Shown here one piece after another: positions 16,487 to 23,685 of a DNA stretch of 23,885 nucleotides (positions are counted from its first letter, which is position 1; every line of letters starts with the position of its first letter). Location of the stretch: NCBI GenBank assembly GCA_934725795.1, contig CAKVCF010000001.1:1-23885 (forward strand), in the 5' to 3' direction. Source of the stretch: an uncultured Clostridia bacterium (lineage in GTDB: Bacteria; Bacillota; Clostridia; Christensenellales; UBA1242). Below the pieces are notes generated by a model. That model was not told where the DNA came from and did not search any database. It worked only from the letters and a program-made list of their open reading frames with translations. The translations under genes were made by a program, and so were the position numbers.

Positions 16487-17554
16487 AGACATAGGGTAAA
16501 TAATGTTCATATTCACATACACTTTGAGGTTTGTGATTGCTTTGTACGCCTCTAATGATTGGTCTGGAACATACACTTTTGTGTCGGTTCTTGATTGATA
16601 CGGGCCAAGAATGTATGTTTCAATTGTTGGTGGTGTTACAGCCAAGAAAATAAATTCTTTCATAATATTATTTTCTGCTATGTCGCCGTTTGAATTGCCG
16701 AAAGAGTATGCACAAACACGTGAAACTGTTTCAGGTATGGTTATGCTTTTTGCCCCGCCGTTAAACAAAAAATATTGATTTATTGTTGTCAATTGAGGTG
16801 GTATCACATAATCTACATTTGGCATACGATTATACATAAATATTCCTTTTGGCAAGCTTGATTGTGTAAAATCAGTTAAATCGATATTTGTTAAAATGCT
16901 GCGTTGAGTGGCTGTTCCAGCGAAAGCATACTCTCCAATTGAAGTTATTGTGCTTGGTATTTTTATCACGCGATTGTTAAAATGGCTTGCACAAAAAGCA
17001 TATGTTCCAAGCGTGGTAATGCAAGATGGAATATTTGCCATATTTATGCCTTTAACTCTGCTTAAACCATAAGATTTAATTTCGGTTAAGTTTTGCATAT
17101 CATTAAAATTCATGATGGTTGTGTTTTCACATTCCCAAAACGAATGGTCGCCAATTTCTTGCAATTCATCGTTTAAATATAAGTTCATATAAGTTGGTGT
17201 GTGTGAGAAATAGTATGGCCTTGTTTTCAATGTTCCGCTTGGCATGTGATAATCAATTGGCGTTGTGCTGTTTGTATAATTGTTAAATACCATTTCCAAC
17301 TCTGCTGGAGTAAGAGCATCCAATGTGCCTGTTGTTACAAGCCCGTCCGCACCAAAAAAGGTTTTGCCTTTCAACACATCTTCTGCGGTTGCATTTGCAG
17401 CAGAAGCATCAAAGTGAGGAATGGTTTTTATTCCTGCTGTTATTTCAGCTGGCGTAGGGTTTGAATTGTGAACAGTTACGTTTCCACCTTTGTTTGTTAT
17501 TTCTGTTTTTTGATTGATTAATTCAGTTTTTATTGTTTCAATTGCTGTTGACAT
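16475..17554 (-). CDS. BspA-type leucine-rich-repeat protein with phage-tail-like N-terminus
   Basis: A 359-residue protein without a signal peptide or membrane helix. Residues 59-77 read DVLKGKTFFGADGLVTTGT, a short repeat common in phage tail and fibre proteins of Bacillota. From about 125 to 345 it carries BspA/LRR_5-like leucine-rich repeats (for example IPSTITSIGEYAFAG, IPPQLTTINQYF, ITIPETVSRVCAYSFG), a fold used for binding protein or carbohydrate. It ends with VYVPDQSLEAYKA, typical of LRR_5 proteins. ATG 17554 follows AAGGAGA, 11 bases after the stop of the coiled-coil gene, so the two form an operon. Without an export signal, its site of action is unclear: it could be a prophage remnant or a domesticated binding protein. 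No other phage gene is next to it. Confidence 0.78.
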   Translation of the reverse strand: MSTAIETIKTELINQKTEITNKGGNVTVHNSNPTPAEITAGIKTIPHFDASAANATAEDVLKGKTFFGADGLVTTGTLDALTPAELEMVFNNYTNSTTPIDYHMPSGTLKTRPYYFSHTPTYMNLYLNDELQEIGDHSFWECENTTIMNFNDMQNLTEIKSYGLSRVKGINMANIPSCITTLGTYAFCASHFNNRVIKIPSTITSIGEYAFAGTATQRSILTNIDLTDFTQSSLPKGIFMYNRMPNVDYVIPPQLTTINQYFLFNGGAKSITIPETVSRVCAYSFGNSNGDIAENNIMKEFIFLAVTPPTIETYILGPYQSRTDTKVYVPDQSLEAYKAITNLKVYVNMNIIYPMSQRP

Positions 17555-17565
17555 ATTATCTCCTT

Positions 17566-17811
17566 TTATTCTTCTTCAGGCGTTTCGGTTGCACTTGATG
17601 AACTGCCTGTTTCAGTGTCTTCACCAGTGCTGGCAGACGTTTCCGTTTGGTAACTTCCGTCTACTACGGCGTCTATTTCGTTAGGTGAAGCGTATGTTCC
17701 ATTTATGATAAAATCCAGTTCATTATCAATGTGTAAAAGCTGATAATATATTTCAATTTTTCGTTCAAGTTCAGCTATTCGTTTTAATGCTAAATCTAAA
17801 TCTTCTTGCAT
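17566..17811 (-). CDS. Small coiled-coil protein upstream of the leucine-rich-repeat gene
   Basis: I do not recognise a named family. From ATG 17811 it has 81 residues: a coiled coil (MQEDLDLALKRIAELERKIE, residues 1-20), a short middle with NGTYASPNEIDAVVDGSY, which contains two related G-[ST]-Y turns, and an acidic Ser/Thr/Glu tail ending in EEE. ATG 17811 is preferred because GGAG lies six bases upstream. A TTG four codons earlier overlaps that ribosome site. Short coiled-coil proteins with acidic tails are common next to phage tail-fibre genes, which fits its downstream neighbour. Assembly with that protein is inference. Confidence 0.6.
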   Translation of the reverse strand: MQEDLDLALKRIAELERKIEIYYQLLHIDNELDFIINGTYASPNEIDAVVDGSYQTETSASTGEDTETGSSSSATETPEEE

Positions 17812-17905
17812 AATTTTCTCCAAATTTTTAATGTTAAAAGTTGCAAATAAAAGATAGTTTCTTTAAAAAAATTCAAGCAATCTTTTTCCTTTTATTTATC
17901 ATAAA

Positions 17906-17934
17906 AATTTAAAAATTTGGCAAAAACATGTCAA
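17906..17934 (-). promoter_or_regulatory. Possible promoter of the coiled-coil/leucine-rich-repeat pair
   Basis: Minus strand: perfect TTGACA (17934-17929), a 17-base spacer, then TAAATT (17911-17906), a poor -10 box. The leader would be about 88 bases. The rest of 17812-18067 is AT-rich with no gene. Confidence 0.4.
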
Positions 17935-18067
17935 AATATTGTGTATGTAGCGTAACATTTCAACAAATAATCTAAAATTTTATCAAATCTTTTATCAAAA
18001 ATTGCTGCAATTCTATCAAAGAATAAAGAAAAATCGCACTATAAAGAAGAAAATCGGTTTATTTTAT

Positions 18068-18096
18068 TTGCAAATTGTAAAAAGTTAATTTATAAT
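18068..18096 (+). promoter_or_regulatory. Promoter of the four-helix membrane protein gene
   Basis: TTGCAA (18068-18073), a 17-base spacer, then TATAAT (18091-18096). The predicted start, near 18103, coincides with the AGGAGA ribosome site, giving a leader of about 12 bases. Confidence 0.65.
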
Positions 18097-18114
18097 AAAA
18101 ATAGGAGAATAAGT

Positions 18115-18711
18115 ATGTCAAAAAACTTAAAAATTTCTTATATATTAACTTTTGTTCTTTTTGCTCTTTGCTTGGCATGGAACACTTTGCTCAACTTTTT
18201 TAATGGCGTTGGTGTAACATTTGTTGCAATGTTTGCCCTTGTTTTAGCAATGATGATTATTATAATTGTTGACCCTGCAACACGCAAAAGATTTATGGAT
18301 ATTTTTGTGCTTGGTGCAGTTTTGTTAGTGCTTGAAATTGTTATATTCTTTGCACTTGAATTTGGCGGCGCAAATATTCAATATTTGATTGCAGAAGCAG
18401 CATATGGCACAAGCAATATTTACACAGCTATGCATGTTTATCAAAATGTTATCGCTTGTTTTGCATTTGTATTCTTAGGCTACACAATTTTCCGCCTTAT
18501 TTGCGAAATAAAAAATGTTAGAATCGGCTTTGTTGAAGTTATTTTAGGCAATCAAAAAATTCAAAAGAAAGAGCGCACTGCAAAAGAACTTGAAAATGGC
18601 AGTTTGGCAGATAAACCTAAAAAAGATGAAGAACCAGATTTAGATGAAGAGAGCGAAGATCAAGTTATTGAAATCACCATACCAGACGAACAAGATAACA
18701 ATGAAGAATAA
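18115..18711 (+). CDS. Four-helix membrane protein with acidic tail, function unknown
   Basis: A 198-residue protein of no family I recognise. It has four predicted membrane helices (about 8-27, 32-52, 62-84 and 107-130). The loop between helices 2 and 3 is basic (DPATRKRF), and helix 4 is followed by a basic patch (QKIQKKERTAK), which places both ends in the cytoplasm. The last 45 residues are strongly acidic (DEEPDLDEESED, ending NNEE). The ATG follows AGGAGA by six bases. It has its own promoter and terminator, so it is monocistronic. It could be a small transporter subunit or an envelope sensor, but no motif supports either. Confidence 0.75.
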   Translation: MSKNLKISYILTFVLFALCLAWNTLLNFFNGVGVTFVAMFALVLAMMIIIIVDPATRKRFMDIFVLGAVLLVLEIVIFFALEFGGANIQYLIAEAAYGTSNIYTAMHVYQNVIACFAFVFLGYTIFRLICEIKNVRIGFVEVILGNQKIQKKERTAKELENGSLADKPKKDEEPDLDEESEDQVIEITIPDEQDNNEE

Positions 18712-18767
18712 TTTTAACTGGTATTTTATAAGTTTGTTAGGTTAATTAAATTTTTAATTTAAGCAAA

Positions 18768-18797
18768 AAAAAATTTGGCATTTTGCCAAATTTTTTG
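18768..18797 (+). terminator. Terminator of the four-helix membrane protein gene
   Basis: Perfect 13-bp arms (18768-18780 and 18784-18796, core TTTGGCA/TGCCAAA), TTT loop, T-run. It overlaps the -35 box of the next promoter. Confidence 0.88.
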
Positions 18798-18804
18798 TTA
18801 TGAT
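18775..18804 (+). promoter_or_regulatory. Promoter of the GLUG-repeat gene, nested in the terminator
   Basis: TTGGCA (18775-18780), an 18-base spacer, then TATGAT (18799-18804) with TG one base before it (extended -10). The leader would be about 69 bases. Confidence 0.5.
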
Positions 18805-18879
18805 ATAAGTAAGAATAGTGTGCAAAGGTTAAAAATAAAAAAGGCCGCATTTAAAAAATATTTAGGCAGGAGTAATTGA

Positions 18880-20568
18880 ATGAAAAATTTTTCCGCAAAT
18901 AAATATGTAGCAAGCAAAACTTCACGTATAGTGATTGGTTCTTTTTTAATCCTTCTTTGCACAATATGTTTAAGCATTACAATTTTAGGGTTAAGTTATA
19001 AATATGTTGACAGTGCTTCTTCAGCAACGGTTACTCAAACATATTATTGTATTCTTAAAGTAAATGGTAAAAATGTTGTTTTAACTTGTACCGATACTCA
19101 GGAAGAGGGGTATTCAACTAATGGACAAGTTTGGAATGGACTTTGGTCTAAATTGCTGTCAACTGGCACATTTAAAGAATCACACAATCATGGCTATCAT
19201 GAATATAAAATAACAGAAAATTTTGATACGTTTAAATCATTTTTTAGTGATGCAGCTTCATTTGCTGATATAGGGTATGTGCATCTTTTTACGAATATGT
19301 CATATGAAGATGAATGGTCTATGAGTTGGTTCTATGCGACATCAAAAGATGAGGCACTAAAAAACAATAGATATGTATACGAATTAAAAATAGTTGCTGT
19401 CCGCATAAGCACATATAATCAATTGCTTTGGTTCAAAGAAAATTATAAATCAAAATCAATAACAAAAGCTTATTTGGAAAAAGATATTGATTTAGGTGGT
19501 GTTGCATGGACACCTATTGGCAGTAATAACAAAAATTCATTTTCTGGCACTTTTGATGGTCAAAAGCATACACTTAAAAATTTCACAATAGCAAAGAATA
19601 ACAACGATTACTATTCTGGCACAGGATTTTTTGGTTATATTCAAGGCAATGCGACAATATCAAATTTAAATCTGGTCAATGTTAAACTAGAACTTGGTAA
19701 CACGGCAAACAATTCTAGAGGTTTTGGTATTGGCATTTTAGTTGGACATCATGGTTTTTGGGATGATGATACCTATTATCATGACTCTGTATATAGCACT
19801 TTATCAATAAACAATTGTGCCATAACGAATTGCTCAATTTCAATTCCAAAAGGCTTAAACACTGCAATAAGTGGCAATGTGTATTGGACAGGAGGTATGG
19901 GGATTGGTGGTTTAGTAGGCTCTTCAAAATCCAATGTTAAAATTTCAAATTGTTCAGTACAATGTGATATAACAATCGGTGGTGCACTTGGTTCAACTTA
20001 TGAGAGCAATAAATTATGGGGAATTGGCGGAATCATGGGGGCAAGATTAAAAGGCATTTCTAATGTGCCAAATGGGAATATCAATATATCTAACTGCTTA
20101 TATTCAGGCAAAATTAGCACAGCAAGCCGCAAAGCAGAATTTGGCGTGGCAGGCATTTTAGGCATAGCAAACTGCTTAGCCAGTAGCAGTGTTTCTCTTA
20201 AAGCATTCTTGAACAATAATTTTGTTGATATGTATTATTCTTATACGGTGCTTGGTTCAGCACATCCAATTTGTACAGGTAACAGAGTTTCACCTTATGG
20301 CATGGTACAAACACGCGACTTTAACTATACAAATTCGTATACAAGCAACGGCGTTAGCCCTGAAAATAGACCATTTCAATATGTTCAAATGACAAATAAC
20401 TATTTTGGATTTAAATCGAACTCAAAGCCAAGCGACATTAGTTCAATGTTTATGATGTTTTACAGTACTTCGTCAAAAAATTTTGAGGATTATACAACAG
20501 CTAAATACTATACGAAATATAACGATAGTTTGGTGGCGGAAGTTCCTACTTATAAAGAGTTCGATTAA
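18880..20568 (+). CDS. Surface protein with GLUG-type beta-helix repeats
   Basis: A 562-residue predicted exported protein. The N-terminus has about 17 mainly polar and basic residues, then a hydrophobic segment (about 18-40), acting as an uncleaved anchor or a long signal. From about residue 205 come repeats of the GLUG type, seen in bacterial surface proteins and IgA-protease-like proteins: DIDLGGVAWTPIGSNN, FSGTFDGQKHTLKNF (about 218-232), TGFFGYIQGNATISNLNL, then IGGLVGSS and VAGILGIANC units. They suggest a parallel beta-helix. Residues 45-200 match no family I know. The ATG follows AGGAG by seven bases. It ends in TAA 150 bases before its terminator. No wall-sorting motif is seen. Adhesion to host or food glycans is inference. 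Confidence 0.8.
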   Translation: MKNFSANKYVASKTSRIVIGSFLILLCTICLSITILGLSYKYVDSASSATVTQTYYCILKVNGKNVVLTCTDTQEEGYSTNGQVWNGLWSKLLSTGTFKESHNHGYHEYKITENFDTFKSFFSDAASFADIGYVHLFTNMSYEDEWSMSWFYATSKDEALKNNRYVYELKIVAVRISTYNQLLWFKENYKSKSITKAYLEKDIDLGGVAWTPIGSNNKNSFSGTFDGQKHTLKNFTIAKNNNDYYSGTGFFGYIQGNATISNLNLVNVKLELGNTANNSRGFGIGILVGHHGFWDDDTYYHDSVYSTLSINNCAITNCSISIPKGLNTAISGNVYWTGGMGIGGLVGSSKSNVKISNCSVQCDITIGGALGSTYESNKLWGIGGIMGARLKGISNVPNGNINISNCLYSGKISTASRKAEFGVAGILGIANCLASSSVSLKAFLNNNFVDMYYSYTVLGSAHPICTGNRVSPYGMVQTRDFNYTNSYTSNGVSPENRPFQYVQMTNNYFGFKSNSKPSDISSMFMMFYSTSSKNFEDYTTAKYYTKYNDSLVAEVPTYKEFD

Positions 20569-20909
20569 AAGTCAATTAATGTGTATAAAAAATAACATGA
20601 TTTTTCGATTTGATGTTTATTAATACGAATGCAATATTGCTAAATATTTTTGCTTAAAAAAATTTTAATGGCATAGCAATCGTTTGTGTGAAATAAAATT
20701 AAATTAAGCGTTTAGCAAAAAAAGTTTGGCGTTTTGCCAAATTTTTTAGTTCTATTGTTTGTAGATAAAATTTGTATATTGTTATACATAGGGTGTGATG
20801 ATAGTAAACTAAAAAATATTTTGTTTAAAAGATTGGTTTGTTCAAAATTTGTTTATAACGCATTTTTATTTTAAATTATAAATTTAACAAAAAAGTTTTT
20901 CATTTTGTG
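20569..20909. other. Intergenic region between the GLUG gene and the rpmG promoter
   Basis: No gene seen. It holds the GLUG terminator, a perfect 10-base palindrome GCAATATTGC (20631-20640), and a small inverted repeat GTATA-TTGT-TATAC (20774-20787). Neither palindrome can be assigned a role. Confidence 0.55.
20717..20748 (+). terminator. Terminator downstream of the GLUG-repeat gene
   Basis: A7, stem GTTTGGC/GCCAAAT with one G-T pair, loop GTTTT, T6. The stem is nearly identical to the terminator at 18768-18797. Confidence 0.83.
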
Positions 20910-20938
20910 TTGACAAGGTTTTTTGTTTATGATAATAT
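20910..20938 (+). promoter_or_regulatory. Promoter of the rpmG-secE-nusG operon
   Basis: Perfect TTGACA (20910-20915), a 17-base spacer, then TAATAT (20933-20938); GATAAT at 20931 is an alternative with a short 15-base spacer. The start is near 20945, giving a leader of about 105 bases. Confidence 0.65.
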
Positions 20939-20944
20939 AGAGTT

Positions 20945-21045
20945 ACACCAAAGCAGGTGTTTTTTTAAGCAATAAACTTGAAATTCACCTAATATGAGTT
21001 AAAAAATGTGTTTAGCAACCAAACACGTTTACACAATAAAAGGAG
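20945..21045 (+). promoter_or_regulatory. Structured leader of rpmG: terminator-like hairpin, alternative pairing, ribosome-site stem
   Basis: A stem ACACC/GGTGT (20945-20949, 20956-20960) is followed by T7. AGGTG (20955-20959) can instead pair with CACCT (20986-20990), which would undo the first hairpin. A separate 10-bp stem at 21004-21030 (AAATGTGTTT/AAACACGTTT, loop AGCAACC) ends ten bases before the AGGAG of rpmG. The layout resembles attenuation or ribosomal-protein autoregulation. The factor involved cannot be read from the sequence. Confidence 0.5.
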
Positions 21046-21050
21046 AAATT

Positions 21051-21221
21051 ATGGCAAAGAAAGCAAAAAGCAAAAGGGAAAAAATTATTTTAGAATGCAC
21101 AGAATGCAAAAATCGTAACTACAACACAACTAAAAATAAAGCTAATGACCCTGACAGATTAGAACTTAAAAAATTCTGCCCAACTTGCAGAAAAGAAACC
21201 GCACATAAAGAAACTAAATAG
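21051..21221 (+). CDS. rpmG: 50S ribosomal protein L33, zinc-binding form
   Basis: A protein of the large ribosomal subunit. It has 56 residues with both zinc-ligand pairs, CTEC (16-19) and CPTC (43-46), so it is the zinc-containing form. The block [10 protein letters not shown] and the DRLELKKFC segment are diagnostic. The basic N-terminus is a few residues longer than in many homologues. ATG 21051 is chosen because AGGAG lies five bases before it; an in-frame ATG at 21006 lies in the leader stem and has no ribosome site. It is followed by secE after eight bases, with the secE ribosome site overlapping its TAG. Confidence 0.96.
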   Translation: MAKKAKSKREKIILECTECKNRNYNTTKNKANDPDRLELKKFCPTCRKETAHKETK

Positions 21222-21229
21222 GAGATATT

Positions 21230-21526
21230 ATGGCAGATAAAAATAACAATCAAGTTGAAACAAAGGAAATTGAAAACAAATCTAATGGCAAGGTTGTTGA
21301 AGTAAAAGCTAAAAAAACAAAACAAAAGAAAAACAAAGATAAAAAACCAAATAAGTTTGCAAAATCTTTGAAAGATACTGGTGCTGAGCTTAAAAAATTA
21401 ACTTGGCCAAAATTTAAAGATGTTGTTAAACAAACCAGCGTTGTTTTGGTTGTTGTGCTTGTGTTCACACTTGTTTTGTTCGGCCTTGATAGCCTTTGCT
21501 CTTGGCTTGTTGGTCTTTTGTTCTAG
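21230..21526 (+). CDS. secE: Preprotein translocase subunit SecE
   Basis: SecE is the small essential subunit that holds the SecYEG channel together in the cytoplasmic membrane. This 98-residue single-helix form has the conserved ELKKLTWP amphipathic motif at 53-60 and a membrane helix at about 68-88. The first 45 residues are a long, lysine-rich, probably disordered extension not needed for the core function. AGGAGA overlaps the rpmG stop. The gene ends in TAG inside the AGGAGGG ribosome site of nusG, so translation of the three genes is likely linked. Confidence 0.95.
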   Translation: MADKNNNQVETKEIENKSNGKVVEVKAKKTKQKKNKDKKPNKFAKSLKDTGAELKKLTWPKFKDVVKQTSVVLVVVLVFTLVLFGLDSLCSWLVGLLF

Positions 21527-21537
21527 GAGGGTGAAGT

Positions 21538-22098
21538 ATGGCTATTGTAGATAACAACAAAGATATTGAACCAAAATGGTATGTGTTGCACGTGTTCTCA
21601 GGTTATGAAAACATTGCAAAGCAAAATTTGGAAATAACAATTGATAAATATGATTTGCATGATCGTATTTTCCAAATCGTTATTCCTATGGAAGACGAAT
21701 TGGTTGAAAAACGTGGCAAAAAGGTGCTTGTGCCTAAAAAGACAATGCCTGGTTACATTTTGGTTAAAATGATTTATGGCGATGACATTTGGCATGCTGT
21801 TACTCGTACACAATACATCACTGGCTTTGTAGGTCCAAAAGGTAGACCAATTTGCATCACAGATGACGAAGCACGCCGCATGGGTGTTGATGGTGCAGCT
21901 GTGCATGAAGCAAAAATGGATTTGGATGTTAAAGTTGGCGATATGGTTGAAATTTTAGAAGGCTCACTTGCAAGTTTTGTTGGCGTTGTTAAGTCAGTTG
22001 ACCAAGAAAACCAAAAAGTGGTTGCCAGCGTTGAAATGTTCGGCCGTGAAAGTGATGTTGAACTTTCATTTGCACAAATCAGGGTTAGCAATAAATAA
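21538..22098 (+). CDS. nusG: Transcription elongation/antitermination factor NusG
   Basis: NusG binds RNA polymerase and modulates pausing, termination and transcription-translation coupling. The protein has 186 residues. The NGN domain starts with KWYVLHVFSGYE (13-24) and includes PGYILVKM (71-78) and TGFVGP. The C-terminal KOW domain (about 131-186) reads VGDMVEILEGSLASFVGVV. Its ribosome site AGGAGGG is the strongest in the operon, seven bases from the ATG. The order rpmG-secE-nusG-rplK-rplA is the common bacterial one. It is followed by 210 bases before rplK, without a proper terminator. Confidence 0.97.
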   Translation: MAIVDNNKDIEPKWYVLHVFSGYENIAKQNLEITIDKYDLHDRIFQIVIPMEDELVEKRGKKVLVPKKTMPGYILVKMIYGDDIWHAVTRTQYITGFVGPKGRPICITDDEARRMGVDGAAVHEAKMDLDVKVGDMVEILEGSLASFVGVVKSVDQENQKVVASVEMFGRESDVELSFAQIRVSNK

Positions 22099-22204
22099 TT
22101 TAAGGTTGTAATTTATTTTTGAATTACATGTTTGATAAATTTGTGCTAACAAAAATCAATTACAATAATTGTGTTTGGTTTAAATTTTAAAATTTAAAAA
22201 TTAA

Positions 22205-22300
22205 ATTTAGGAAACTAATCAGCCTTTAAAGAGAGAGAAACTTTCGTGGGAGAGTATAAAGTCGAACTCATTAACCACGCCACATATTTAAAAAGGAGAA
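22205..22300 (+). promoter_or_regulatory. L11-operon leader, probable ribosomal protein L1 binding site
   Basis: A nested stem, CGTGG (22245-22249) with CCACG (22275-22279), encloses GAGT (22252-22255) with ACTC (22266-22269). Just upstream is a small AAAG/CTTT stem. It lies in the expected place, between nusG and rplK, and has the GTGGGAG element typical of L1 autoregulatory leaders, where excess L1 represses its own mRNA. Identified by position and shape only. Confidence 0.5.
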
Positions 22301-22308
22301 TAATAGAG

Positions 22309-22749
22309 ATGGCAAAAAAAGTTAAAGCAGTTGTTAATATTCAACTTCCTGCAACAAAAGCTACACCAGCACCACCAGTAGGTTCTGTGCTTGGTCCACA
22401 CGGCATCAACATTGCAGGCTTTGTTAAAGAATTTAACGACAAAACACAAAGCATGGTTGGCTTTACAGTGCCATGTGTTATCACTATCTACGAAGATAGA
22501 AGTTTCACATTCGTGCTCAAACAACCACCAGCAGCAGACCTTATCTTGAAGGCAGCTGGTATTGAAAAAGGTAGCGATAAAGCACCTAAAAACAAAGTTG
22601 GTAAAATCACAGTCGAACAACTTAAACAAATCGCAGAAACAAAAATGAGCGACCTCAATGCAGCAAGCATTGAAGCAGCAATGAGCATGATTGCTGGTTC
22701 TTGCCGCAGCATGGGCGTAGTTGTGGAGGGTTACAATGGCAACAAGTAA
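22309..22749 (+). CDS. rplK: 50S ribosomal protein L11
   Basis: L11 forms the base of the GTPase-associated stalk on the large subunit. It has 146 residues, a few above the usual 141. The N-terminal domain carries the proline-rich helix region ([22 protein letters not shown]), and the C-terminal RNA-binding domain has the [12 protein letters not shown] and GSCRSMGV blocks. ATG 22309 is chosen because AAGGAGAA lies nine bases upstream and the Lys-rich MAKKVKAVV start fits the family. The frame extends upstream to a GTG at 22246, but that part is the leader stem. Its last 14 bases overlap rplA. Confidence 0.97.
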   Translation: MAKKVKAVVNIQLPATKATPAPPVGSVLGPHGINIAGFVKEFNDKTQSMVGFTVPCVITIYEDRSFTFVLKQPPAADLILKAAGIEKGSDKAPKNKVGKITVEQLKQIAETKMSDLNAASIEAAMSMIAGSCRSMGVVVEGYNGNK

Positions 22750-23422
22750 GAATTATAGAGAAGCCCTTAAACTTGTTGATAAATCAAAAGTTTACACAGC
22801 AAGAGAAGCAATGGATGCTGTTGTAGCAACAAGCAAAGCTAAATTTGACGAAACAGTTGAACTTCACGTTAAACTTGGTGTTGATGGCCGTAACGCTGAC
22901 CAACAAGTTCGTGGCGTTTGCGTATTGCCAGAAGGTACAGGTAAAACTGTTCGCGTTTTAGTTATCACACGTGGTGAAAAAGCTGAAGAAGCACGTAAAG
23001 CTGGCGCTGATATCGTTGGCGATGACGATGTTATTGCAAAAATCATGGGCGGTTGGTTAGACTTTGATGTCTGCATCACCACACCTGATATGATGGGTGC
23101 AATTGGTCGTTGTGCTCGTATCCTTGGCCCTAAAGGTTTGATGCCAAACCCTAAGAGTGGCACAGTTACTATGGACGTAACAAAGGCTATTAACGATGTT
23201 AAAGCTGGTAAAGTTGAATATCGTTTGGATAAACAAAATATTATCCACGTTCGTATCGGTAAAGTTAGCTTTGGTGCTGAAAAATTGTACAACAACTTGA
23301 CAACTGTTATGGATGCTATTGTTAAAGCAAAACCAGCAGCAGCTAAAGGTGTTTACTTGAAATCAGTTTACGTTGCAACCACAATGGGTCCAAGCGTTAA
23401 ATTAAGTTACGAAGTTAAATAA
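22736..23422 (+). CDS. rplA: 50S ribosomal protein L1
   Basis: L1 binds 23S rRNA at the exit-site stalk and, in many bacteria, represses its own operon. The protein has 228 residues, as usual. Landmarks are the N-terminal [17 protein letters not shown], the [15 protein letters not shown] signature, and a C-terminal [20 protein letters not shown] 22736 has GGAGGG five bases before it and overlaps rplK by 14 bases, so translation is coupled. The upstream in-frame TTG at 22721 is not needed. A strong terminator directly after it separates it from any rplJ-rplL genes, which are not in the window. Confidence 0.97.
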   Translation: MATSKNYREALKLVDKSKVYTAREAMDAVVATSKAKFDETVELHVKLGVDGRNADQQVRGVCVLPEGTGKTVRVLVITRGEKAEEARKAGADIVGDDDVIAKIMGGWLDFDVCITTPDMMGAIGRCARILGPKGLMPNPKSGTVTMDVTKAINDVKAGKVEYRLDKQNIIHVRIGKVSFGAEKLYNNLTTVMDAIVKAKPAAAKGVYLKSVYVATTMGPSVKLSYEVK

Positions 23423-23430
23423 TAATTAAC

Positions 23431-23460
23431 AAAAAAGGCTAGTTAATCTAGCCTTTTTTT
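23431..23460 (+). terminator. Strong terminator after rplA
   Basis: Perfect 12-bp arms, AAAAAAGGCTAG (23431-23442) and its complement (23448-23459), loop TTAAT, T7. It ends the L11-L1 unit. The following 23461-23685 has a 9-bp inverted repeat (TTATAAATG/CATTTATAA, 23580-23609) and no gene. Confidence 0.92.
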
Positions 23461-23685
23461 ATGTCAATTTAACCTTTATCTTCAGTTCAAAATATGTTGA
23501 ACAAGTTTAACTTGCAATTAAAAATACTGATAATATTTATTGCAAATATTACCAGCACTTATTTTTATATGGTTGTGTTTTATAAATGAAGGATAAAAGC
23601 CATTTATAAATCGACTAATAATTTTATTTTCTAAAAATTTATTTCAACACATGGCTGAATGCAAATTGATTTGTTTTTTAAGTTT

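Noticed and set aside
16475-17811. Prophage or mobile element
   Set aside because: Only two tail-like genes are present. There is no integrase, capsid, terminase or attachment-site repeat in the window.
21006-21050. Upstream ATG for rpmG
   Set aside because: It lies in a 10-bp stem and has no ribosome site. ATG 21051 has AGGAG and gives the normal L33 start.
22246-22308. GTG-started extension of rplK
   Set aside because: It is the leader stem-loop read in frame. The AAGGAGAA site and family start point to 22309.
22864-23295. 143-codon open frame antisense to rplA
   Set aside because: It is a by-product of the codon use of a certain ribosomal protein gene, with no ribosome site and no recognisable protein.
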